Source of the DNA: JABMRF01 sp964584985
Lineage (GTDB): Bacteria > Patescibacteriota > Patescibacteriia > UBA11705 > JABHMO01
NCBI GenBank assembly: GCA_964584985.1
Contig: CAZPBK010000002.1
Span: 1-64,000 of the forward strand
Direction of reading: 5' to 3'
Length of the DNA stretch: 64,000 bases
In this document: positions 42,081 through 51,558 of the stretch, piece by piece
Position numbering within the stretch: the stretch's first letter is position 1
How the letters are laid out: every line of letters starts with the position of its first letter
Notes under the pieces: model-generated
What the model saw: only the letters and a program-made list of their open reading frames with translations
What the model was told of the DNA's origin: nothing
Database searches by the model: none
Program-made: the position numbers and the translations under genes

Positions 42081-42121
42081 CTACTTAATTGGCCGGACTA
42101 CCGATTAAGTAGTCTGGTTTT
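42081..42121 (+). promoter_or_regulatory. Two mutually exclusive hairpins before the membrane protein gene
   Basis: CTACTTAAT (42081-42089) can pair with ATTAAGTAG (42104-42112), or CCGGACTAC (42093-42101) with GTAGTCTGG (42109-42117), the second followed by TTTT. The two share GTAG. The second looks like a weak terminator and the first like its antiterminator. Confidence 0.4.
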
Positions 42122-42135
42122 AAATTAGATTTATT

Positions 42136-42996
42136 ATGAAACATTTTAAGCTAAAGCCCGTTATCGGGCGGAGCCTGAAATTGGCTTGGAAAAATAAAAA
42201 ACTTTGGTTGTTTGGTTTTTTTATCGGAGGAAGTCTTGCTGTTATGCAGTATTCCGGTGGAAAGTGGCAAGAGTTTAAAGAAAAAATATCTTTATTTTCT
42301 TGGGAAAATATAAGGACTATCTTATTGGATGGACAGATTTTAAGTAATGTTTCGGTTGTCTTGTTGTTTTTATTGGCAATTTATATTTTGACCGCTTGGG
42401 CCAGGGGCGGTATTTTAGCCGCTTTAGCTTATTTGAAAAAAGGACAAAACAAATATTTTAAAGTCGCTGCTAAGACGGGGTGGTCTCGATTATTTCGACT
42501 TTTTTTAATAGATTTGTTTTTTGGTGCGATAGGACTTTTCCTTTTTGTTTTGGGGGCTGAATTTTTATCAGGTTCATATCGGGTTTTGTCTTTTGTGGCC
42601 ATCGGGGTCTGGTTGATTATGACTTTACTTTTATTTTTGTCTCGACACTATATTTACTGCGCCGCGATTTATGAGGATAAAGGTGTTTTTCCGGCTATAA
42701 AGTCGGGCGTTTTATTATATTTTACGAATTTTAAAAAATTAACATTGGTAAAAGTTGTTGAAATAGGCTTATGGCTTTTGAGCGGTTTGGCGATTGCTTT
42801 GATTTTGTTTATCAGTTTGATTCCTTTTACAGTCGTTGGACTGGTTTTAATGCTTGGTTTTAATATTTTACCCATAAAGACTCTAGGCTTATTAGTTTTT
42901 ATAGTTTTGATGATAATTTTTTTGATCGCTCGATCAATTGCCAATATATTTATTTACAGCTATTTGACCGAGGTTTATTGGTTGATTAAACAATAG
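42136..42996 (+). CDS. Polytopic membrane protein, function unknown
   Basis: A 286-residue protein with about six hydrophobic segments (near 23-40, 71-90, 130-150, 152-172, 210-240, 245-280). It opens with a basic KHFKLKPVIGRSLKLAWKNK and has a repeated pattern of short amphipathic helices before the membrane spans, as seen in DUF975/DUF4013-like and glycerophosphodiesterase membrane-domain proteins. I cannot assign it to a family with confidence. Confidence 0.55.
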   Translation: MKHFKLKPVIGRSLKLAWKNKKLWLFGFFIGGSLAVMQYSGGKWQEFKEKISLFSWENIRTILLDGQILSNVSVVLLFLLAIYILTAWARGGILAALAYLKKGQNKYFKVAAKTGWSRLFRLFLIDLFFGAIGLFLFVLGAEFLSGSYRVLSFVAIGVWLIMTLLLFLSRHYIYCAAIYEDKGVFPAIKSGVLLYFTNFKKLTLVKVVEIGLWLLSGLAIALILFISLIPFTVVGLVLMLGFNILPIKTLGLLVFIVLMIIFLIARSIANIFIYSYLTEVYWLIKQ

Positions 42997-43008
42997 TTTT
43001 AGATATAA

Positions 43009-43039
43009 CAAAAAAAGAGCCAAAAGGCTCTTTTTTTGT
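43009..43039. terminator. Bidirectional terminator
   Basis: AAAAAAGAGCC / GGCTCTTTTTT stem with AAAA loop; T runs on both strands between converging genes. Confidence 0.85.
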
Positions 43040-43048
43040 TTTTCAAAA

Positions 43049-44389
43049 TTAATGGAGGTCGGTGAAGAGCAGGTAGTCTTCGGCTATAAGATAGACTTTT
43101 TCGGTTCCGGAGGAAATTTCAAAGGAGCTGACTTCTTTTATGTTCATATCAATTATAAAGTGACCGTCGCGATTGTCCATTTCAATAATATGTAATCCTT
43201 TGTCTTGTAAAGTTAAACAATAGTTTGGATTTGTGTGCCATTTTGCCGAAATTAAACCTTGGCTATAGCGAGTAATATTATAATCAGTCAATGAAGAATC
43301 ATTAAGATTTATAAAAGAAAGCTCCTGAGGAGTTTGAATAAGTACCAAGTTGTTTTCTTTGTGATAGTCAATGTTTTTTATATTTTTTTTGTAAAAAAGA
43401 ATTTTGTCCAGTTCCGTGTTTATTATAAAAAGTTTTTCTTGGTCGAGTTGTTTTAGAAAAATTTTATTATCAATAAAATCAATAAGTTTATATTTTTTTT
43501 GTTTTAATTCCAATAGTTTATAGTTGATGCTTGGATTCTCCAGGTCTTTTTTTGTTAAAAATTTTTGTTTATTTTGTTCATATATGTAGTAGAGAAAGTC
43601 CTTGTTGACAATAAAATCACTTATATTATAATTTTTCATTTCTTGGATTTTTTTAGAGGATTTTTTTAGGAAATTGAACTGATACAATGTCCGATCAGAC
43701 ATAAAATAGGCTAAATGTGGATCATTTTTATCCCAAGTGAAATTTTTGAGATTTTTTGGCAATTTTAATTCTGAAAAAGGAAAAAAGTTGTTTTGTCTCA
43801 GGAGGTTGAAAAATATTCTTTTTTGCCCTTCGGAAAAAACAATAAAGGAACTTTTGGCGGACCAGTCTATTTTCGGAGCTAGTATTTGTTTATTCTGGTT
43901 ATAGATTAATCTTATTTTTCCGTCAATCATATCCAGTAAATAAAGATAACCTTGTTCAAAGTCATTAACAACAAAAAGAGCTTTTTCATTGTTTGGAGAG
44001 AAAAATATTTGATCTATCTCGTGATCTATTATTTTTTGCAGTTCAGGTTTTTTAAAAAGATGAATATTTTGAGCAAAGGTTGTTTTTTGACTTTTTACGG
44101 GCAAGGTTTTTTCCCAGGTGAAGTATCCCGGTTTTTTTAATTTAATTGTGTAATTGTTGGGTAAAAGGCGGTTTATTCGTGAGTCGGTTTTTTCATTTTG
44201 TTTTATACCGTTTAAATATATTTCAGCATTGTCGGGCTTTGTTTCTATTATAATTGAGCCGGTTTTATCCAAACGGCCCTTTTTTAGATTCAATTTATAA
44301 CCGGCCGTGTATAAAATCAAAAGTGGTGATCCGATTAAAAAAACGGTTAATAAAAATAAAAAAATTAAGACTCTGGTTTTTTTCTTCAT
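43049..44389 (-). CDS. PEGA-domain membrane-anchored protein
   Basis: A 446-residue protein with an N-terminal membrane helix (about 8-28) and a PEGA domain (about 43-95: GSIIIETKPDNAEIYLNGIK, LLPNNYTIKLKKPGYFTWEK), a beta fold of surface proteins. The remaining 350 residues repeat beta-strand-rich units (for example FFSPNNEKALFVVND, SYINL-like strands) suggesting a beta-propeller. It is exported and attached to the membrane, probably for binding outside the cell. It is convergent with the preceding gene. Confidence 0.8.
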   Translation of the reverse strand: MKKKTRVLIFLFLLTVFLIGSPLLILYTAGYKLNLKKGRLDKTGSIIIETKPDNAEIYLNGIKQNEKTDSRINRLLPNNYTIKLKKPGYFTWEKTLPVKSQKTTFAQNIHLFKKPELQKIIDHEIDQIFFSPNNEKALFVVNDFEQGYLYLLDMIDGKIRLIYNQNKQILAPKIDWSAKSSFIVFSEGQKRIFFNLLRQNNFFPFSELKLPKNLKNFTWDKNDPHLAYFMSDRTLYQFNFLKKSSKKIQEMKNYNISDFIVNKDFLYYIYEQNKQKFLTKKDLENPSINYKLLELKQKKYKLIDFIDNKIFLKQLDQEKLFIINTELDKILFYKKNIKNIDYHKENNLVLIQTPQELSFINLNDSSLTDYNITRYSQGLISAKWHTNPNYCLTLQDKGLHIIEMDNRDGHFIIDMNIKEVSSFEISSGTEKVYLIAEDYLLFTDLH

Positions 44390-44437
44390 ATTTTGTATAT
44401 ACTATGTTTTTTTGAAAAAAATAGCAAATTACTATTT

Positions 44438-44466
44438 TTGGCTATGCTTTAAGGCTGTGGTATAAT
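44438..44466 (+). promoter_or_regulatory. Predicted promoter
   Basis: TTGGCT (44438-44443), 17-nt spacer, TATAAT (44461-44466), 35 nt before the next ATG. Confidence 0.6.
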
Positions 44467-44501
44467 TATAGTGTAAAATTTAAAAAAAATAAAACGATTC
44501 T

Positions 44502-44807
44502 ATGAAAAACAAGGAATTACTTACTGAAAACATTATTAAAATTTTAGACATTGAAGGGTTACCTACGGAAAAAAAACAGCAAATTTTAGACAAAATGGTC
44601 TCTTTGGTGCAAAAAAAAGTCATGTTGCGGGTGGCCGAGGATTTAACTCCCGAACAGTTTGATGAACTGGAAAAACGCCACGGCAATGACTTGGATGTTT
44701 TGGCTTATTTGGCGGAAATTTTCCCTAATTTTGCTGAAATGGTGGAGGAAGAAACAAAGAAAATTAAAGAAAAAGCAACTAAAACCGCTAAACAAGTGGA
44801 AGAATAA
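44502..44807 (+). CDS. DUF5663-type small helical protein
   Basis: A 101-residue helical protein. The region GLPTEKKQQILDKMVSLVQK and EDLTPEQFDELEKRHG resembles DUF5663, a family typical of Patescibacteria with unknown function. The C-terminal third is a Lys/Glu-rich helix, possibly a coiled coil. Two further coiled-coil genes follow on the same strand. Confidence 0.7.
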   Translation: MKNKELLTENIIKILDIEGLPTEKKQQILDKMVSLVQKKVMLRVAEDLTPEQFDELEKRHGNDLDVLAYLAEIFPNFAEMVEEETKKIKEKATKTAKQVEE

Positions 44808-44826
44808 ACAATATTTGACTTTATTT

Positions 44827-44994
44827 ATGTCAAAGAAACATATTATTGATAAGATGCAAAAAGCTTATGACGAGTTTGAGGAACAGATAAAAGAATTGGA
44901 AAAAAAAGCGGATAGGGAAGTGGCTGAATCAATCAAAAAAATAGATAAAAACCAAATAAAACAAACTCTTCAAGAAATAAGGGATAAATTTTAA
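44827..44994 (+). CDS. Small coiled-coil protein
   Basis: A 55-residue, highly charged helical protein (DEFEEQIKELEKKADREVAE) with a heptad-like pattern. It starts 19 nt after the DUF5663 gene and ends two bases before the assembly gap. It could be a separate small protein or the front of the large protein after the gap; the TAA stop at 44992 argues for separate. Confidence 0.55.
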   Translation: MSKKHIIDKMQKAYDEFEEQIKELEKKADREVAESIKKIDKNQIKQTLQEIRDKF

Positions 44995-44996
44995 TT

Positions 44997-45096
44997 NNNN
45001 NNNNNNNNNNNNNNNNNNNNNNNNNNNNNNNNNNNNNNNNNNNNNNNNNNNNNNNNNNNNNNNNNNNNNNNNNNNNNNNNNNNNNNNNNNNNNNNN
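44997..45096. other. Assembly gap (100 N)
   Basis: Exactly 100 N, the usual placeholder for a scaffold join of unknown length. The next coding region has no start codon before it, so real sequence is missing here. Confidence 0.99.
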
Positions 45097-48000
45097 AATT
45101 TTTATCAAGAAAATCAGCCCAAACTGGTGGTTAAAGAAAAGTTGCAAAACGAGCTTGAAGCCAAAAAAGAGTTTTTTGACCGGGCAAGCGAAAAACAAAG
45201 AAAAACTCTTAGAAGGGAAATTGAAAACCTGGAAAAAGAGTTGGATAAACTGAAAGATATTCCAAAGGCGCCTGTTGATTTGAAGGGTGCTCAGGAGATT
45301 GTCCAAGAAGTGGAGGAAAAACTTGAAAAGGGAGTTGAAAAATCAGAGGAAAAGGAAAAAGAGCCTGATCGTGAAGAATTGAAAAAATTGCGACAGGATT
45401 ATATTGAACAGGAGGTAAAGATGAACAAAGATTACAGCGGTGTAAGCGGTTGGATGAAAAGAATGATGAGCAAAGAAAAGTTTTCAGCTGATAAATCCAA
45501 ATTAAAAGAGCTGGAAAAAGCTTATGAAGGGGAGCTGGCTGAGCAGGTTTTTCAAGAAGTGGATAAAATGTTGGAAGAAGAAGATAAACTTGTTTCCGAG
45601 CGAGCTAAACAATTGAAAGAAAGAAAAGAAAAATCAACGGTTACCAAATTAATGAATGTTTGGAATACCAAGACTTTTAAAAAGATTCGTCAAGCCAAGC
45701 TGTATGTTGGACTTGGTGCCGGAACTATTGGTTTGTTGGCCGGTGCTCCGATAGTAGGGGCTCTTGGTGGCGGAGCTATCGCTTATAAAATTTTGGGTCG
45801 TTCCATGGGTGCGACCGGCGGATTTATCGGTTCTTACAACTTGATGAGCAAAGTGGCCAAAAAAAAGGGAACAGAGGTTGAATTAACCACGGAACAAAAA
45901 AGAGAATTAAAAGAATATGCCAATGAGCTTAATCTGACTTGGTGGGCAAAAAAAAGAAATAAAAAAATAAAAATAGAAGGTGAAGAGGTTCGCGCCGGCG
46001 ATGTTTATGAAAGCAAGAAATTAGAACTGGAAACTCAGCAAGCGGAAAAAATGACAGATGAAAAATTGGAAGAAGTAATAGACTACTATCAAACTGCGAT
46101 TACTGTGGACGGTAAAGACCCCAATAATGATGAAAAATATCGTATGTTGCGGCGTGAATATGCCAAGCGCTTGCGAGCTCAGCAAAAAGTGGCTGAAACA
46201 GGAGAGAAAGAAAAACCCAAGAAAAAAGAAAAGCAAGATCTGGAAAAATTTAAAGAAAAAGTGGATAAAAAAGTGGAAGCACTCCACGAACTTTATCGAG
46301 AGAGTTTATTGAATTATTTAAAACAACATCTTTTGGTTTCCAGAAAGTATTTTCAGCAGATGAAAGAAGCTGGGAAATACGATGAGTCGGGACAAGAAAG
46401 CGAGGAATATATAAAATGGAATTATAAAAAAAACGAATTAAAGAAAATCTATGATTCTTTTCCGGAACATATAAAAAGTTTTATTGATGCTCAAGTCGAG
46501 GGAAGCGATCAGCCAACCTTTGAGATGTTGGCTCCGGATGTTTTGGACAAAGAAAAGCAGCGTTTTGCCAAGGGCGCCGAGGTTAAGGCACAAGAAGTTT
46601 TAGACGCGGAGTGGAAATTGGATAAAGAGGTTGAAAATGAATTTAAAAAAGTTCTGCAAAAAAATGCCGAAGAGGTTAGAAATATTGCGGAAAAAGAAGT
46701 AAAAACAGAAATGGAAAAAGAAGCCGAGGAAATTGAAGCACTTGATAAAAAAGACGAAGCCAAGGTTGAAGCGGTTATGGATGTTTTGGATAAAGAGGAC
46801 AAAGAAGCGGAACAATCATTGCGAAAATTATTTGAGGAAAAAAATAAAAAGCGTTTGAAAAAAGGACGCAAAGCAATTGATTCGGAAAAATTAAGAGTGA
46901 TTTACGCGGCCGGTATTGGCGCTTTGTTTGCTTCCGGAGCGGTACAGCGCTATCTGATTGATTTTTTTGTCGGAGATAATCTTGCTTTGCGGGAAAATCT
47001 GTTGGAAGGAGAAACAAAAAAAAGTGGTTTTGTCGGTTTTGGTCAAGAAAAAACTGAATTTGAAAAGGTTACCTATCCAAAAATTGATAAAGAAGTGATT
47101 ACTGAGGAGCAACTGCTAGAGCCAGAGCAACCGCCAGAGCCAGAGCAACCGCCAAAGCCAGAGGTTGAACCTGAAGAAGGGCTGGTTGAAAAGCCAAAAG
47201 CGGATATTCCAGAAGAAAATTTACATTTGGAGGTTGGTCCGGGTACACCAAACAGTTTTCACGGCTTTATGGATCCTATCGTGGATGAACATGGAAAAGA
47301 AATGTTTGCCGATCAGTGGCAAAACGCTTTGGAAGAAGCTGAAGGAAACCAAGATAAAGCTGAGGCTATTTTTACCAAGTTTACCAGAGAATGGCGGTTT
47401 AAACAATTAAAGGATTTGGGTTTTGAATTTCAGCAGGATTCATCCGGAAACTGGCATTATGGTTATCCTATGACCGTTATGCCGGGTACGGAAATGCAAA
47501 TGATTGAAGATCCCGAGGCTTTTGGTGGTTGGAAAATGGAGGTTAGCGGAGCCAAGGAACATGCTATAAAATGGCCGTCTTTGGAAAACGGTGTCGGCTT
47601 GGAAAACTATGAGGGGACTGAATTTACCGCCGGCTGTTCCGAGGAATTAAAGGAAAGCGCTTCGGATCTAATAGATGACAAACTAAAAGAATTGGATATG
47701 TATAAAAGGCAGTTGGCAAGTTATTATGATATAAAACCCCATTCCGCGGTTATACCGACGGCCGAGGGAGAATTTGGCGCGGGTTTTGAACAGCAAGCTG
47801 AATCTTTAAGATCAAAAATTAGTAAATTGGAAATGGATATTGCCGAAGTGGAATCAGCTGCTCGCGAATCTAGTGAGGATTTAGAACAAACTTTGGAAAA
47901 GATGCAAGGTCAAGGATCAGGTGCTGTTGAGTCAGCGGAAGCGGTTAAAGATGTTGCGGATCAAGCGGAAACCTTGCAACAACCGCCTCAAGTTGAGCCG

Positions 48001-48876
48001 GCGGGCGGTGAAGATTTGGCAGAATCTTCCGTGGAAGAAGCCGAGCCTGAAACCGAGCCAAAAGGGGAGATAAAACAAGGTATTGAATTTCACGAAGATT
48101 TTCCAGGAAATAAAGAGGCTTTAATTAAATCGGTGGAAACCAATAAGGTTTGTGTCCAAGAAATGCAAGAAAAATTAGCTGAATATAAAAGTCAATATGG
48201 CGATAGAGAAAATTGGGGGACATTTAAAAATAATATTGAGAAAAAGATTAAGTCTTTGGAAAGCCAAAATGAACATTATCTTAAAGAGGCGACTAATCCT
48301 TATAGTAGTTTAGAATTATCTAGGCGAGGAAATATGACGCCCCAACAAGCCGGAGAAAGTTTGGCTGAACATTATTTTTCCAGTGTGGAAACAGAAACAG
48401 ATTTAACTTCTCCGGGAGAAAGAAGAGCCGGATTAGAAGCTCAACTAGACGACCTTTCACAAGAGCAAGAATCTTCATCCGAAGAAGTAGTCGGCGAAGA
48501 GGTTGAATCCGAACTAGAGAAACAAGAAGTCATTACATTTAAAGACGATCGTTTGAGTAGACCTACAATAGAAAAAACTGAAATAAAGGGTAAGCCGTTT
48601 ATCCGTGTAAAAGGAGGGGTAAAAATGAGTCCAAAAGAGTTGATAGAGTCTGATGTTTTGGCTGAAGATTATACGGAAAAAATGGCTAAACTTAAAGGCG
48701 GGGCTAGCCGGAACAGAGAAACCGTTCTAAAGTTGGCCAAAAAGATTTTTAAAGAACAAAAGGCTTTGGAGCATTTAAATAGTATAGGTGATAGCGAAAA
48801 AGCGACAATTTTGAAAAAACAATTGCAAAACTCCAGTGCTTGGTTGGCAAAAAATTATCCCGATGTTTTTGAATAA
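45097..48876 (+). CDS. Very large coiled-coil protein, 5' end missing in the gap
   Basis: The frame is open from the gap to a stop at 48874-48876, giving at least 1259 residues. The N-terminal part is Lys/Glu-rich coiled coil. A glycine-rich hydrophobic stretch (VGLGAGTIGLLAGAPIVGAL then GGGAIAYKILG) looks like a membrane-inserting glycine zipper, and a second hydrophobic segment (VIYAAGIGALFASGAVQRYL) lies after another coiled coil. An EQPPEPEQPPKPEVEPEE linker precedes a globular region (FHGFMDPIVDEHGKEMFADQ). The C-terminus is acidic and repetitive. No family is recognised. It may be a structural or surface-associated protein. The size is unusual for a small-genome bacterium. Confidence 0.8.
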   Translation, partial: NFYQENQPKLVVKEKLQNELEAKKEFFDRASEKQRKTLRREIENLEKELDKLKDIPKAPVDLKGAQEIVQEVEEKLEKGVEKSEEKEKEPDREELKKLRQDYIEQEVKMNKDYSGVSGWMKRMMSKEKFSADKSKLKELEKAYEGELAEQVFQEVDKMLEEEDKLVSERAKQLKERKEKSTVTKLMNVWNTKTFKKIRQAKLYVGLGAGTIGLLAGAPIVGALGGGAIAYKILGRSMGATGGFIGSYNLMSKVAKKKGTEVELTTEQKRELKEYANELNLTWWAKKRNKKIKIEGEEVRAGDVYESKKLELETQQAEKMTDEKLEEVIDYYQTAITVDGKDPNNDEKYRMLRREYAKRLRAQQKVAETGEKEKPKKKEKQDLEKFKEKVDKKVEALHELYRESLLNYLKQHLLVSRKYFQQMKEAGKYDESGQESEEYIKWNYKKNELKKIYDSFPEHIKSFIDAQVEGSDQPTFEMLAPDVLDKEKQRFAKGAEVKAQEVLDAEWKLDKEVENEFKKVLQKNAEEVRNIAEKEVKTEMEKEAEEIEALDKKDEAKVEAVMDVLDKEDKEAEQSLRKLFEEKNKKRLKKGRKAIDSEKLRVIYAAGIGALFASGAVQRYLIDFFVGDNLALRENLLEGETKKSGFVGFGQEKTEFEKVTYPKIDKEVITEEQLLEPEQPPEPEQPPKPEVEPEEGLVEKPKADIPEENLHLEVGPGTPNSFHGFMDPIVDEHGKEMFADQWQNALEEAEGNQDKAEAIFTKFTREWRFKQLKDLGFEFQQDSSGNWHYGYPMTVMPGTEMQMIEDPEAFGGWKMEVSGAKEHAIKWPSLENGVGLENYEGTEFTAGCSEELKESASDLIDDKLKELDMYKRQLASYYDIKPHSAVIPTAEGEFGAGFEQQAESLRSKISKLEMDIAEVESAARESSEDLEQTLEKMQGQGSGAVESAEAVKDVADQAETLQQPPQVEPAGGEDLAESSVEEAEPETEPKGEIKQGIEFHEDFPGNKEALIKSVETNKVCVQEMQEKLAEYKSQYGDRENWGTFKNNIEKKIKSLESQNEHYLKEATNPYSSLELSRRGNMTPQQAGESLAEHYFSSVETETDLTSPGERRAGLEAQLDDLSQEQESSSEEVVGEEVESELEKQEVITFKDDRLSRPTIEKTEIKGKPFIRVKGGVKMSPKELIESDVLAEDYTEKMAKLKGGASRNRETVLKLAKKIFKEQKALEHLNSIGDSEKATILKKQLQNSSAWLAKNYPDVFE

Positions 48877-48984
48877 TAATATAGTTTAGTAATTTTCATT
48901 AAACTTGGGTTAAACAAGTTTTAACTTTTGTTTTTATAAACAATGTGTTAAAATACTTTTAAGTTAATTGATTAATTATACTTT

Positions 48985-50235
48985 ATGCCTAAATTTATAA
49001 TCAACGGAGGAAAAATATTAAAAGGAGAAATTCCGGTTAACGGCGCCAAAAACGCGGCTTTAAAAATTATTGCCGCGTCTCTTTTGTCAGATCAAGAAAT
49101 TACCATAAAAAATGTACCGGATATTGAAGAAGTTAACCGTCTTTTGGAGTTATGTCAGGATGTTGGTAGTGAGATAAGAAGGGATAATGGAGAAGTGGTC
49201 ATGAAAACAGAAAAAATTGAAAAAATTGATTTGGATCCTGAACTGGTTAAGAAAATTCGTGCTTCGGTTTTAATGATCGGACCTATTTTACTCAGAAAAG
49301 GTGAGGTGCGTTTACCTCATCCCGGAGGTTGCGCCATTGGCCGTCGGCCGATTGATTTGTTTGTTGACGGTTTTAAAAAATTTGGAGCTGAAGTGACTGA
49401 AAATGAGGATCATTATCATTTTAAAGCCGAGAAGCTTAAAGGCGCGGAATTTGTTTTCCCTAAAATTTCGGTGACTGCTACCGAAGTTATGATGATGAGC
49501 GCTTGTTTGGCTGAAGGAAAAACCGTTTTGCGAAATGCGGCTTGTGAGCCGGAGATCCCGGCCTTGGCTGAATATTTAAATCGTTGTGGAGCCAAGATCA
49601 GCGGAGCCGGCACTCATACTATTGAAATTGAAGGAGTGGAAAAGTTGGAAGCTGATGTTTACGAGGTTTTACCTGATCGAGTTGAAGCTGGCAGTTTTGC
49701 CATTCTTGGAGCCTTGGTTGGCGGTCCGGTTAAAGTGGTTAATTGTCAACCAAATCATTTGCGTGCTTTATGGGCGGTTTTTGACAAAATGGGTGTTGAT
49801 TATAAAATTGGTTCAGACTGGTTTGAAGTCAGTAAGGCTAAAAAGTTAAAGCCGGTGGATATTGTCACTCATGAATATCCGGGTTTTCCCACTGATTTGC
49901 AACAGCCCTTTACCGTACTTTTAACCCAATCGGAAGGCATGAGCATGGTTCATGAAACCATTTTTGAGAGCCGATTATTTTATACCGACAAACTGAGAAA
50001 AATGGGCGCCAGCATAATAATGTGTGATCCTCATAGAATAATTATCAACGGTCCCACTGAACTTTACGGTTCCAGACTGGAAAGCCCTGATTTGCGAGCC
50101 GGATTTGCTCTGCTTTTGGCTGCCTTGATTGCCGAGGGAGAAACCCAGATTGATAATGTTTATCAAATAGATAGAGGCTATCAACAAGTGGAAAAAAGAT
50201 TATCTGAGCTGGGAGCTGATATTAAAAGGGAATAA
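48985..50235 (+). CDS. murA: UDP-N-acetylglucosamine 1-carboxyvinyltransferase
   Basis: A 416-residue enzyme for the first committed step of peptidoglycan synthesis, adding enolpyruvate from PEP to UDP-GlcNAc. GEIPVNGAKNAALKIIAASL, LPHPGGCAIGRRPIDLFVDG with the catalytic Cys (target of fosfomycin) and PGFPTDLQQPFTVLLTQSEG are clear signatures. The C-terminal RAGFALLLAALIAEGETQI completes the second half of the inside-out barrel. Confidence 0.95.
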   Translation: MPKFIINGGKILKGEIPVNGAKNAALKIIAASLLSDQEITIKNVPDIEEVNRLLELCQDVGSEIRRDNGEVVMKTEKIEKIDLDPELVKKIRASVLMIGPILLRKGEVRLPHPGGCAIGRRPIDLFVDGFKKFGAEVTENEDHYHFKAEKLKGAEFVFPKISVTATEVMMMSACLAEGKTVLRNAACEPEIPALAEYLNRCGAKISGAGTHTIEIEGVEKLEADVYEVLPDRVEAGSFAILGALVGGPVKVVNCQPNHLRALWAVFDKMGVDYKIGSDWFEVSKAKKLKPVDIVTHEYPGFPTDLQQPFTVLLTQSEGMSMVHETIFESRLFYTDKLRKMGASIIMCDPHRIIINGPTELYGSRLESPDLRAGFALLLAALIAEGETQIDNVYQIDRGYQQVEKRLSELGADIKRE

Positions 50236-50249
50236 CTTGGTAAAAATTT

Positions 50250-51503
50250 ATGGAAAATTCTTTTCAAAAAAATATTATGAAAAAAACCGGAAAAAAAAAT
50301 ATAATAAAAAAAATAATTTTATTTGTGGTTGTTTTGGCGGTATTGATTGGACTTTTTTTTGGCGGGTATGTAGCCGGAAAAGTTACTTCGGGAAAACTGA
50401 ATTTGCGTTTTAATCCCGACATGTATCAACAAACCGAACTTCCCGAAATTTTTGAAAGTAATCTAATAGAACAGATTTGGACGATTCTTCAAACCGATTA
50501 TGTTCATGGAGATAAGATTAAGCAAAAGGAGCTTTTTTATGGAGCCATGAAAGGATTTGTGTCCGGAGTGGGAGATCCGTATACGGTATTTTTGGATCCG
50601 GAAACTTCCAAAGATTTTGAAGAGCAGATGTCCGGAGAATTTGAAGGAATCGGTGCCGAGATTGCTATGAGAGATGAGGTGGTGACGATAGTTGCTCCCT
50701 TGCCCGGTACTCCCGCTGATAAAGCAGGGTTAATGCCCGAGGATAAAATTTACAAAGTTGATGAGAAAGAAACAGTTGGGATGAGTTTGGAAGAGGTGGT
50801 AAAATTAATTCGCGGTCCGAAAGGAACAGAGGTTACTTTATTGATTGTGCGTGGAAGTGAACCGCCTCAGGAGGTAGTGATAACTCGCGGGTTGATTGAA
50901 GTAAAAAGTGTGGAATGGGAAGAAAGACCGGATGATATTGTTTATGTGGAAATAAGTTCTTTTAATGAAGACACTGTTCCTTTATTTAGAAAAATGATAA
51001 ATAAAGTTGATTTTTCCACCAAAACGGGCTTAATCATGGATTTACGAAGCAACCCGGGCGGACTTTTGCAGGCGGCCTTGGAAATACCTTCGTATTGGGT
51101 AGAAAAGAATCAAGTAGTGTTGGTAGAAAAATTCAGTGAGGATAAACAAACCCAATATACGGCCGGAAATTCCGATTATTTTGCGGATATTCCGACTGTT
51201 GTTTTAATTGACCAAGGAAGCGCTTCGGGTTCTGAAATTGTAGCCGGTGCTTTGCAAGATTATGATAAAGCCACCATTGTCGGTAAAAAAAGTTTTGGTA
51301 AAGGGTCTGTTCAGTCGCTTAGGAAATTACCCGACGGTTCTTCAATCAAGGTTACCGTAGCCGAGTGGCTTACTCCGAACGGACGAGGAATAAATGAACA
51401 AGGAATACAGCCGGATGTGGAAATTGACTATACCAGAGAAAACTATGAAAATGATAAAGATCCTCAGTTGGAAAAAGCCATTGAAATACTTTTGACCAAA
51501 TAA
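50250..51503 (+). CDS. ctpA: C-terminal processing peptidase (S41)
   Basis: A 417-residue protease. An N-terminal membrane helix (about 22-46) is followed by a PDZ domain (about 125-205, TIVAPLPGTPADKAGLMPED) and the S41 catalytic domain with DQGSASGSEIVAGALQD (Ser nucleophile) and GKKSFGKGSVQ (general base Lys). MDLRSNPGGLLQAALEI is the typical oxyanion-loop segment. Such proteases cut C-terminal tails of periplasmic or envelope proteins and regulate cell-wall enzymes. It lies 14 nt after murA. Confidence 0.95.
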   Translation: MENSFQKNIMKKTGKKNIIKKIILFVVVLAVLIGLFFGGYVAGKVTSGKLNLRFNPDMYQQTELPEIFESNLIEQIWTILQTDYVHGDKIKQKELFYGAMKGFVSGVGDPYTVFLDPETSKDFEEQMSGEFEGIGAEIAMRDEVVTIVAPLPGTPADKAGLMPEDKIYKVDEKETVGMSLEEVVKLIRGPKGTEVTLLIVRGSEPPQEVVITRGLIEVKSVEWEERPDDIVYVEISSFNEDTVPLFRKMINKVDFSTKTGLIMDLRSNPGGLLQAALEIPSYWVEKNQVVLVEKFSEDKQTQYTAGNSDYFADIPTVVLIDQGSASGSEIVAGALQDYDKATIVGKKSFGKGSVQSLRKLPDGSSIKVTVAEWLTPNGRGINEQGIQPDVEIDYTRENYENDKDPQLEKAIEILLTK

Positions 51504-51521
51504 ATTGTTCAATTCATAAAT

Positions 51522-51549
51522 AAAAAAGAGGGGATGTCTCTCTTTTTTT
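51522..51549 (+). terminator. Rho-independent terminator after ctpA
   Basis: AAAAAAGAG (51522-51530) with CTCTTTTTTT (51540-51549). Confidence 0.65.
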
Positions 51550-51558
51550 CTTTACACT

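Noticed and set aside
44827..48876. Joining the 55-residue coiled-coil ORF with the large protein across the gap
   Set aside because: A TAA stop lies before the gap, so they cannot be one frame without an error; left as two entries.
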